From Yponomeuta sedellus (Eukaryota > Arthropoda > Insecta > Lepidoptera > Yponomeutidae): 64,000 bases of DNA. The translations under genes and the position numbers were made by a program. Location: NCBI GenBank assembly GCA_934045075.1, contig OW203726.1, positions 11,569,992-11,633,991 on the forward strand, in the 5' to 3' direction. Shown here one piece after another: positions 33,281 through 45,200 of the stretch. Positions within the stretch are counted from its first letter, which is position 1. Every line of letters starts with the position of its first letter. The notes under the pieces were generated by a model that worked only from the letters and a program-made list of their open reading frames with translations, ran no database searches and was not told the DNA's origin.

Positions 33281-36200
33281 CTGTGTACAATTATTTCAAT
33301 GTCAATATGGACTCGCATTATGTTGTATGAAATAAAGTAGGTAGTTTAAACAACGGTGTTCTTACCATTTCAGGAAATACCATAAAGCAATGAGTACAAT
33401 TAGTATGAATAGAAGGACGCTGAGCACTATTGTCGCCGCTAACAAGCCTATGTCACGTCCTGGAATGACGCATATCTCGTTGCTTTCTAGATAATCTTGC
33501 AGAGATACACTGTCTGCTATGACTACCGAAGCTATAACGTTGCTGTTTATATCGCTGGAAATAAAATACTTGCGTCATTAATAAGCAAACTTTTTGATAA
33601 AAAAAACAGTATTCAAGAAAAAAACAAACTATAAAGAAAAAAATGACGAAAATTTCATGGATCTTGGGAACTAAAGATCCTGACCAAATTTATATGGGAC
33701 CAAACTAGAAGTACTTTTCTTTTAACAAAAAAAGGAATGATTGGAATCGGACAACGCGTTAAAGAATTTTCATTGAACATGGGTAAAATATATTTTAACT
33801 AATTAGATAAATAAACAAAGATTTATTTTCTTTGTGATTTCTTTGACACATTACAGAAACAAAATGAACAGATAAAATATGGACAACAACAGAAAGAAAA
33901 CGAGATACACAACAGATATAACAAAAAAACACAGTGCCCACTGTTGGGCATAGGCCTCTTCTCTTAAAGAACCTCCTGTTTTTTGAAATCCTTTAAAACC
34001 AGCCTTAGTTTAGTAAGACAGATCCTGGAAACTAAGATTCAAGACAAAGAAATTAAATAAACAACGGGTCACCTTGTCAGATCATTTGTATCAACGGGCG
34101 TGGTATTCCTCAAGCCATAAACGTAAATTCTCAGCGAGGCACCTCTTGCTTGGACTGCTTGACGTTTCATCCTAGAAGGTGCGTCATCATACTCATCTGA
34201 TACAACCATAGATGTAAGTGCTTTCACATCATAGCCAATGGCTTGTGTCAAATTACTGAGTATTGTTTTTTCCTCTTCCAGAAAAGCGTCCCGAACTGTT
34301 ATTACGGAAATGTGCTCGACGTCTAACAGGCGCACCTAAAAGGCAATATTCATTATCGAGGTGGTGTATGTAAAGTCGATCGTAGCTATTTATGTTCAAT
34401 GCTAGAATTTTCAGCGAATCTGCAATACTAAGATACTTTTCTTAGACTAAAGACTAAGAAACATACGTTATTTACTATCACGTAAGAATATTTTTCGAAC
34501 CTTCAATATTTTTGCATGCCCTACATGGTCCACAAATATCCAAATAGGTTTAAATATTAATTGTGTATATGTACTTGTGGAATGCAATAAAATATTAAGT
34601 ATTGAAATATAGGGTATGGCGTAAAGAACGGATAACTTGACAACAGTATTGATAATGGAGAAACTTGCACAAAAAATGTTGAAAAGAGGTCATATAAAAA
34701 CGGGTGTGCATTTAAGACATATTTTTGGTACCCCATCTTAGGATTTGATTGTAAAAATGTGATACTGCAATTTATAATTTTGGAAACAATTTTTCTTTAT
34801 AAAAACTAAGTATGGGAAAACAAAAATGTAGTTTCTCTAGTATTAAGCTCGCCATTACGCAAATTTGTTTTTTTAATGCTTTAAAAAAATCTTTTATTTC
34901 TACATAATATAGCAAAGGCTTAAGCCTTATTATGTAGACCACATTTAGTACCACATTTAGTATCAAAAGTATACTCGTTTAAAAATAATATTAGATTGTG
35001 CGAGGAAGAAGACAGGATCCTAACGTAACAGTAGCCATAAGGGTAAATTAGCAATAAGTTAACCCTGCCCACTGTACTGTCTGAAGCGTGAATAGTGAGA
35101 AATGTTAAATCTTACGCTTATAAATCGGAACTGACCAGCAATGTAACATTCCCCGTGAGTCCTTCGCCGTTCCTGTCTGTGGCGTGAATAGTGAGCAGCC
35201 TTCCGTCCTGCAGATCTCTCTCGTTGTCGCGTACATGTACGGAGCCAGTATAGGGGGACACAGCTAGATCCGGCTCTGTAGTCCAATAGAGCAATGCAGC
35301 GTTTTCCCCCACGTCCGCGTCGGTTGCCTGGCAACAGGTGATTTTAAATAGTAATATGAGTAACTAGGCCCGGATAGGCAGTTGTCAGAATGGTAATTCA
35401 GGTAGTAAATGGTCACATAAACAGTTTTTTGCCAATTTAAAGTTTTTTGCTTATTTTAGTAATCTTCGAAAAGTACAATTATTATAACACGGGCTAATTA
35501 AGAAGCGAATTCGCCAGGATTGTACTCCAAAAGAATATTACTTCAATTATCATCTACATTGCGTAAGTGGGAGGTAAATAGTTATCAAGTCCTTGTCTAA
35601 TATTAACGGTACACAAATTTTATTCTGTTGAACAGTTTATTTTCTATAACTAGAAATTAGAATCTGGTCGGCCGGAAAAAATCGGGATGTATTTAAATTA
35701 CGAAAAAGAACTCAAACTACTACCCATACAGTAAATAACGCAGTCACTCTAAAAGCCACTTAGCAAGTTTCTGACAAATACGAAACAACGATTTCCATAT
35801 TAGTACTTATCACATGAAGAGCCTGTAATAATCACGATATATTAAAACAAAACCCGCGTCTTGTTATTCAGGCAACTTATAAATCAAGATTATCTTACGA
35901 GTCGGGACTTGAACCCGGAACCACTGACGGGTTCTTGTTTCGCCAACGGAGATGCAAAAAAGGATGTAATGCTATTTTGGGAATCATTTCAAACTGAGAC
36001 GTTGTGTCTCGTGACCCAAATAAATGATTTTGTACTTTTTTGTTAAAATGACTCGCGACGTTATAAGGTTTTATTCTGTTAAGGCTGGGCGCATGCTGAG
36101 ACGCCGGCGACGCAGCACAGCGCAACGCAGGGCAACGCAGATTTTGTAAAGCATGGAATGTCATTGACCTACGTACGCTAGGACGCAGGCACGTGCGACG

Positions 36201-39200
36201 CAGACACTGCTCTGCGTCTCGTTGTAGTTCCGGCACTTACTTCTGCGCGACGCGTGCAAAATTTAACTAAACGAGGCGTGTTTAGTTAAATTTTGTTGCA
36301 ATGACAGAAAATTTAATTGATACATATCATCCAGATTTTCAAAAAAGACATTGAAAGTGTTATTATGGGTGAGAATTCCCAAGGAATGTAGCGAATAGAT
36401 GCGACGCAGCATGCGGTGGGGGCCTATATCTGCCTCAACTGCCCTACCCTGTACTAAACTGTACTGCGCTGTGCTGCGTCGCCTGCATCTCACAGCATGC
36501 GCCCAGGCTTACTTACGAAAAATGCAGTAAAAATATAACTAACCTCCAATTCCACAAGTGCTCTTAGAGGTACGACGTCCAACAACTCCGGCACTGGGTA
36601 ACCGACAGGAATGGGAGCATTTTCCGAGCCAACAAACACCGGATAATTGTCGTTGATGTCATTAACAATTAGATTTACGAACGATCTCCGAGGGTTGTAC
36701 AAGATCGTGTCTGCGATCAGCCACTTGTTATTTCCGTAGTCGTAGGGCCCGAGGGCGTCTAATCTACTGTCGGCGGAGCGCTTACTACGTGACGCGGTGG
36801 TGTTATCGGTATCGCACTCCAGAATCAGCTCCACTTGAACTTGCGACAAAGCCATGAAGGCGATCAATGGGTCTTCTCTGTCGATTGCTCTTGTATGCAA
36901 GCCTCTTCCATCGACATACAACCAGTCTTGGTCGACGGGCCAACGGTTGCTAAGCGTAAACCAGCAGCCAGTCGTGTTTGATAGGATCAAATCAGAATGC
37001 TCCTCCTCCTCGTCTCTGTCCAAGACAATCAACGGAGGGACCACGAGATCCTCGTCTCCGCAAGTGGCGATGGCGTCCACGATCAGCCGGACCTGTTGGA
37101 AACATTTTGGACATTTTTATGACAGACACCCAACCCGACCTCGGCGCTCGACACATGGCCCACACTTATAACGGTAGAGGCGAATTATGGTAAGAATATG
37201 ATAATTTTTTACTGCGAAATCGTATTTCGAGTGGAATAAACCGCCCGAAAATACGTAAAGTAGGTGAACAGGAAAACCACTGTTTGAACCTTCTTCCATT
37301 CTTTATTAGAGGTGTATGTGGTATGCGAAATCTTGTGGTGACATTCCTCCTTTCTATTGATTTTTGTGTAGTCTAGCCTATAAACATGCTCCAGGGCAGA
37401 GGCCTGCTCTCAGAGAAAGAGCGTGTGGCCATAACTTGCGCCCACCGTGCATTGGCAATTTCAAGCGCAGAGATATTTGAATACCTTAGACACTTAGGTT
37501 TCCTTCCGATGTTTCCCGTTTTTGGAAATATCTAAAGTAGTAGTAACAAAACTTTTTTAGTCGAAATAATCTTGTTCTAGTTAGACCGGATATTTCCAAA
37601 CTTAGCCTCATAGTTGGGCCACTGTACGTAGGTAATGTCTGAGGTTTGTAAATTCCTCAGACACTAGGGTTTCCTTGTTATGCTTTCCTTCACCGTTGGA
37701 GAGCGGTATTGCTACTGCAATTTCACAAATGTAAGTAACGTAGAAAACTCAGACATTGGTATACGCCGGGATTCAAACATACGACCTCCCGAATGTGAGG
37801 ATTGTTTTACCGCTGCGTTACCATCGCTCTCTGCACTCCAGTTTAAAGCATAATAAATGCAATAAAATATTGAAACAAAACATCTTTTTGTAGCTTAAAC
37901 TGTTAATTGCACAGATTTGTGCAATCTAGGATGGCAATCTCCTCTTGGATCTCCTCTGGCTAATACGGCTACCGTGAAAAAACATCATGCTTCAGTAAAA
38001 GGTCCCTAACTTCATTGTCTTGTATTTCGTTTGATGAAGCACAGATGCTTCAAAGGGCCCCGCATTTTTCATTTCCCTGATCGTCATTCCGCTGACCTAG
38101 TCTTGAATACATCGGAGAAAAAATGATGCCATTCCAATGCTTTAACAATAACCATAATACTAAGCAAAAACTGAAAGAATATGACAATTATGAATTTATC
38201 AGACTTAAGCATTGTACCTTTACATGCGTAAATTGGACGGATTTTTATTTGTTTACCTATGTAGAAATGTTTCAGTTAGGTACGTAATATACTTAGGGAG
38301 CTTCCAGAAATTAAGGTAAACGTCGGGAAATAAGTTGATTACGTTTTAGTTAATAAATAATCGCGATTAGACCGGTTTAATATATAACTATTATTAAGTT
38401 ACTGCGGAAATCCATATTTTAAAAAACCTATTTAGACGCCAAAATTCCACTCGTGCCGGGATTCGAACCCGCGACCTCTAGCTATGCGTGCCAGCGCTCT
38501 TCCAACTGAGCTGATGGGCGACTCACCGGCATCAATGAAATTTCGAACCTCTTACAATACTCTCTGTATCACGTACAGGCATCGACATCTGGCTGAAGTA
38601 AATTGCATCACTTATTAATGATATGTCCCAGGCACTGCAGCGTCCGAGTAAGCCCTTCACCCATCTAGTGTGAGTGAAGGTGCCACTGGACGCTGTATAA
38701 ATGATCTCATTACGTGGACGCAATGTTAACAGTAGAATTTACATTGGCAGTAAATGTCTAAGTGCCGTTTGTCTAAACAAAATCCTTACCTGTCACCTTT
38801 GTTTAGCTATTAATACAATGGAGGAGAAATTAATTCAAGTGGATTACTAAACTTAAACCGGCTTAACCTGTTTTTGTTATGTATTGCTCCCTGTAGATTT
38901 AAATACCGGAAAGTACTATTAGCTACAGTGGTCAGATGTTTCTTTTGCATATATTTTGGACCACTGAAAGCTGTTACCGGGTTGGAAGCGACCGCTCATA
39001 ACAAAAATCCCTTTGTCCTCTACTCTTATGTAGGCAAATATATTTACACTTAAAAAAATATATTGAAGCAGGTTACGAATAAGGTTTTTTGGTTGTATGT
39101 ACTGTTACGATACTTCTTTATAATAACTGGCCGGCGCAGCAGTCTAGTAAAAGTTTAAATTAGAATATCGTTACTTTTGTTTAGCAGTCAGCAGTCGATC

Positions 39201-42200
39201 CCTAGCTGGGCTAGGCAATGTACGACGCACAAATAATAATTATGTTCAATTATTGGATTCGTATTTCTATAAGTAAAATATTACAGTACCTATGTTTAAG
39301 GTGTGGCGTAAAGAAATGATAATCAAAAAAGCTTTTCTTTAGAATCTATCGTTTAATCACTTGCAATGAGAAGAGCTTTAAATTTCCGAATATAGCAAAT
39401 TGACTGCCTCAAATTTCAAATAGAATAAAAAATATACAAATAGTATTGAAACTTTGAATCTATTTTAGTTTATTGGAGTTATTAGGTATTTACGCCACAC
39501 TCTGTATACAAGGTTATTTGAAAAACAAAAATGCGCAATTCCTAAAACATGTCGGTTGGAGTTTGTCATTTACAACAACTTTTGTTTTACGACTTTTGTA
39601 TCGTTTGACTTGCACCAACTTCTTTAAAGTGCCATAAAAGGCATTTAACTTAAATCCTTCACCCAAAATTAAATTCAAAGGATTACAATTAAATTTGTTT
39701 TTTTATGCGTTTTCGCCAAGTGACAGCTATTAACAGCAGATTAACAGATATTTTGAAAGTAAAAACTATCAATCAGTGACGAGCAATCGATGCGAGCTTA
39801 ATCTCCTACTTACTATGAAAAAGCAAATAAATGCGAAAAAGTTAGTGCAAAAAAACAGGGGCTCATCTCAGTTACATATCAGTCTTTAAATGACTGATAA
39901 TGTTGGAGTTTAGGTCATGCCAGTGCCGGCTGTCATGTAATGACAGTCGTTAAGCCATGTCTGAGGTCTTATGGGCGGCTTGATAACTTCTGACAGTGAG
40001 GCTCGCCACTGTCTTACAATCCTCCACCAACCCGGACTTGGCCTCCGCGGTGGAGTATGACCTAACCTTCCTCCGATACAGGAAGAGACCCGTGCCCCTG
40101 CAGTGGGGACATACAAGGGTTGATAAAAACAACAGGTCATGCCATTGGTTTTTAGCGGTCGGGCTTTCCGTTTTTTTTTCCATCCATCCAACTATTATTT
40201 TAATGGGAGTCGTTCCACGAACCGGGGCGGAAGCGGAGGCTTGAGTCGCGATGGTGGCAGCCGCGACGCTGAAGGAGTAAACCCCGCTGCTGGCCGGCGC
40301 AAACAGGAGCAAATCACCCGCCTCGCTCACGGCCAGCCGCTCGAGAAGGTGCTCTGAGGAGGAAACCATGCGGTATTTGACTGAAAATAATATTGGTGTC
40401 AACGTTACATTGCACAAAGTCACGTCCGCATCGCGGAGGGGTAGGCGAAGATCAGGGTATGTCACTTGCCACGATTCTCACAAGTCTTTCGCGTCGTCAG
40501 TTATTGCATGCACACCCGTTAGTTTCGGGGTCAAATTATATTCAATTATGATATTATTATGCTGCGGTCTGATGCCGCAGCATAATGCAATAGTAAATAA
40601 AGCGATACAGCGCATAGTTTCTGGCAACTAGTTCTAGGGTCGGTCACCGGACTGAAGCACGTAAGTCCAAAACACAAATTTTTGAGGACGTGAAAAAACC
40701 TTATTACAGAATTACTCATTATTGTTTGTTATTTTTATCACATTAACGGTGAATTGTCATAAACAAATGACAAGACCCTACATGTTTTATTACAAAAATT
40801 AAGGAAACTGCAATACTCCATGGTAGCAATACCAATCGCTAACTGTAAAAGAAGACAGCGTAGGGTTTAGGCTTTCTCTCAGAGTGAGAGAGAATTGGCT
40901 TAATTACACGATAGCGTAGAGAAATATCTTTATCTGATGCCCTTACGTGGCTGGCATATACTTGACCTTTGCCTACGAGCGCGCCCGTCCAAGAAAACCC
41001 ACCCACATACAATAGACGAATAGATGGCGTGTTACGCCGGCAACATGATTAACATTGACATGTTAATCATGTTGCCGAAAAAATATTTTTTATTCTCATT
41101 TCGAGATGACTCTCGAATGAGAGTAAAATATTTTTTCGTCAACTAGCCTATCCCACAATCAACGACATCGTTTAACCTGGGCCATTGGTTCTATTGTTGA
41201 GCTTTAGGCTGAACGTAAACAAATCCTTGATGTTAATAGTTAAGTCATGGAAAGAAATAATTTTCTTTTTTAATAATTATGTGCGTAATCCATCTCAATG
41301 TTATATTTTATATATACGTCCCACTTTAGGGCATAGGACTGCTCTCACCAAGAGACAGTTTGGGCTTAATTACGTGTGCTCACCGCGGATTGGCAATTTC
41401 AAGCGCTGAGGTTTGTGAACAACTCAGACACTTAGGTTTCCTTACGATGTTTTCCTTCACCGGTAGCGGGTGATATTGCTACTACAATATCTACTCACTA
41501 ATGTACATAACTTAGAAAATAAAGGGTAAGTTTCTGGTTTGAGAACTTCGCTAACTAAATACTTTACAGTAGTGTTGTCTTTTTTAATTTCCGAGAAAAG
41601 AGCGTGACAGAACGTTACTTAAGATTTACTTAGTGACATTCTAAATTCAGAAACCAGCCCGCAGTCATTGGCAGATGCTGGATTCGAACCCGCGACCTCC
41701 CGATTAAGAAGCCGGCATTCTACCGCTCCGCGATCACCGATCTCTGTAACATAATATTTTAGTATATTCCAGTGAAAGAAATCAAAAAATATTTAAGAAA
41801 TGTAAGCCCTAATTGTCATTCGTAATTTTTGTGGCTTAGAACTTAATTTTTTTATAAATCTCATGAAACTAAATGAAGATGATTGATTGAGGCAGTGTGT
41901 AGTGGAAACAATGTTATACTTACTAGAACGAAAGGTCAACTTAGACTTTTTTATTGGACTGGCTTGAATTATCGCTCGACAGCGCGTGCCTACCCTAAGA
42001 CGGAAAATAAACGGAACCATCACATTAAAACTGAGACGCTCGTCCGTTTATTAAGGTATGCGACACCTTCCTCTCAGCTTAGTCGATTTAATTCACTGGA
42101 AATACAAGAGCAGTACGTGCATAGACTTTGGCTCAAGTTTAGCTTGTTCGACGGCACTGCATCTATAATAGCATTAAGTCTTGTTGGCGGACGTTTGCTC

Positions 42201-45200
42201 AGTGAACAATTTAAGGCGTCATACAGTCTGTTAGCGTTTAGAATATACCTCGGGCTCTAGAGTAGGCTTTGGATTTCGCCGAAAGCACACAGTGTAATAC
42301 TTCCTGCTCTGTATAAAACTTTTCTTCAGTATTTTGAAAAATTATGTAAAGTTAATTGTCATATTAGTTCCGATATTTCTATTACACGAATATATCCGAT
42401 TCTATCCGATAGTAGCCGAGGTATATTCTTAAAGCTAATAGACTGTAGGTACTCACAACAGCTAAGGATTTATTTGTTAGAGACAAAGCGCTACATTTCC
42501 GATAAAATTTATAAAATGCATCAGCGTAAAAATGCCGCATTACCGACGTTCAATCGAACGTCATCGTCTTGCCGGTGTCGGCCTAGAGGATAGCATCAAC
42601 CCAAATTCTTCCCACGGGTGTCGTAAAAGGCGACTAAGGGACATAAACCAGGGGGTGGGCAGCAGCGCCCCCTGCAGTACAATTCCACCAAACTGCGATC
42701 CCCAACCCGCATGCCCAGCGTGGGGATTATGGGCCCCAATGATGGCACAACCTTGCGTTATGGTGCTTATTAGGGGAGGGCTATGTCCAGCAGTGGACTA
42801 ATATAGCCTGAAGAAGAAGAAGAAGAATCGAACGTCATCTAATCTTGTTATCTCAATTATGTTATAACCACAAAGGCCGTTTTTTACGAGTGAATTCTAC
42901 AAATTAGTTCCATCATTTCACTGTCTTGGCGGTCTACCGGTTAACAGGCGGTTAACGGTGCTTGACTATCACATCAAAGGCCGTGGCTTCGATTCCCACT
43001 GGCAGCCGTACTTGATTTGTGCCATTGCCATGGCTAATTCTATATACCTAGGTACCTTACATAAAATTTTACCTTTTTTAATTATTATCCCTAGCTGTCG
43101 ATTGAGATCTACATCACTGCGTAGAAGCGCTCGTCGCCTTGTCGAACCGAATGATTGGAATCAATCACTTGAGTTAAGCAACAACAGGCGTTCCTCATAC
43201 AACCTCTTTGACAAAGACTATGAAAACCCTACACAACAGTATTTTTTTAATCCAAAGACACGAAAGAATAGCTGAAATTGTTTTTGCAGCTATTGCCCTG
43301 TTCATGGTGCAAGCGTTCGCCACTTTACATTATCCACTTTTCATGAACCATTACGAAACTGGAAGCGAAAGCATATTTACGGACCAACGTTTCCTAAAGA
43401 GAACTTAAAGGTAACGAACATAGCATAGAAGCACTCGTGGCCTGGTCGAATCGAGTGGTTGGATCAATCGCTTGAGTTGAGCAACAACAGGCGCGGTCAG
43501 GTGCAGGATGGATGAGCGTCCCGTGACTACCTCTAGTGGCATTTTTCCCAGCGCTTCTCTTTTGCAAGACACGCTAAGCCGTTGGTGCTGGCTGTTATGT
43601 AATGGCAGTCGTTAAGCCATGTCAGAGGCCTTATGGGCTTGATAACTTCTGTCAGTAAGGCTCGCCACTGTCTTACAATCCTCCACCAACCCGGACTTGG
43701 CCCCCGTGGCGGAGTATGGCTTAACCTTCCTGCGATGCAGGAAGAGACCCATACCCCAGCAGTGGGGACATACAGGGGTTGATCACTGCGGAGAAAGAAC
43801 GGCGAAGACTACACTATAGACTATACTCACCATTATCTGTTTGCAGTGTGTAGACGATTCTCTCCGCATTGTCAGCCGTGGCGCGTACAGCCCCGACCAG
43901 GCCAGTGCTGGTGACGTCGGTGCGGACTTCGTACGAAGCAGCAGAGAAAGTCACTGTCGGGATACTAGGCTGATCTGTTGACGAGAGGGTTAAATGTATA
44001 ACTAAAGAGTTCTCCTTTCTTATACTAACAGTAATAGTAATTGTTTTACATGTATGTGTAACCGCGCTACCACCTTTAAATCAGCAGGGATGTATGTAAC
44101 AATATAGTCATATTCTATTTAATTTATTGTCTATGTAACATCTTTACAGTTTCTTGCTAGCTGGTGTAATAGAATAATATTACAATATTGTAAATTTAAG
44201 TCATTTTTGTCGTCGTGTTTTATTTTCATAATTTTAACTTAACTTTTATGAGGCACTTAACTTACCCTCGGTGTCTCGTACACTAATAATCTGTCAGCAG
44301 TTGTGAGTTGTTATGTTTTGTATGTACTTTGGCCAATTGACTGATGTTGACATTAGGTAGAATGTTGTTTACGTAATTATGAACAATCTCACCCCGCCGA
44401 AATATCGGAATTAAAGTAAAATTATCAAACAAATAAATGCGATTAGAATGTGTGATGGTACTACTTTGACTATATCAAAGGTCAGTACAGAAAATTCCTC
44501 AGTTATAGTCTGGTATAGAAAAAATATACGAATTCCTCATTTAATTTAATTTAGCTTTAGGTTACGTGTAAACCAACGTTTGATAGGAATCGTTTATTCA
44601 AATACCGACGAAAAAAATAATTTTAAAGTCGTTGGCTCGTCCCCTACTATTTATCAATTTCTTGACTTTGATAAATTTTACTTACAAATCAATTAGCACA
44701 TGAAGAGTCATATTTTTTACGGAATTTCCGTACAGCCGCATCTGGGTATTCATTTACATTTTAATAAAAACGCTTTGAAACACCGCCGTAATTGAACAAA
44801 TACAGTCTCTTTTTGTAAAAACGCAATTCCTTGAAACACTCCTCAAATAAATTTTAAATAGTCTATGGTTAAGGGAAAGACTACCACTGCCTAATTAAGC
44901 TGCATTTGAGTAAAGTTTTTATTAATAACATCGCAAGTCTTCACCTGTATGGTAGACAGTGAGTATCAAAGCCGTTCTGGCTCCTCCCGCTCGTAATTCC
45001 AATGCCACATGAGTCAAGTCTTCGGGTAATAACAATGCACTGGCAGCCTCCACTGTGACCCTTCCTTCTTCCAGAGTGGCTTTGAATAAATCCGCATTCC
45101 CTGAAAAGAATGATAAATATGATTTGAATTTTCGGTAAATATTACCCTAACAAATAATATGAATAAATTTTCTTCTCCTTGTCCGACGAAATCACTTATC

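Noticed and set aside
35895..36493. Minus-strand frames rich in R and C
   Set aside because: They lie in the GC-rich inverted ends of the Harbinger-like MITE.
39950..40222. Extension of exon 28 beyond 40223
   Set aside because: The downstream frame runs into a SINE (LVEDCKTVASLTVRS is family 4 sequence, also seen in a copy at 8.4 kb), so it cannot be original coding sequence.
41883..42260. Plus-strand 125-codon frame in a cadherin intron
   Set aside because: Runs into a MITE at 42224 and shows no recognisable domain.
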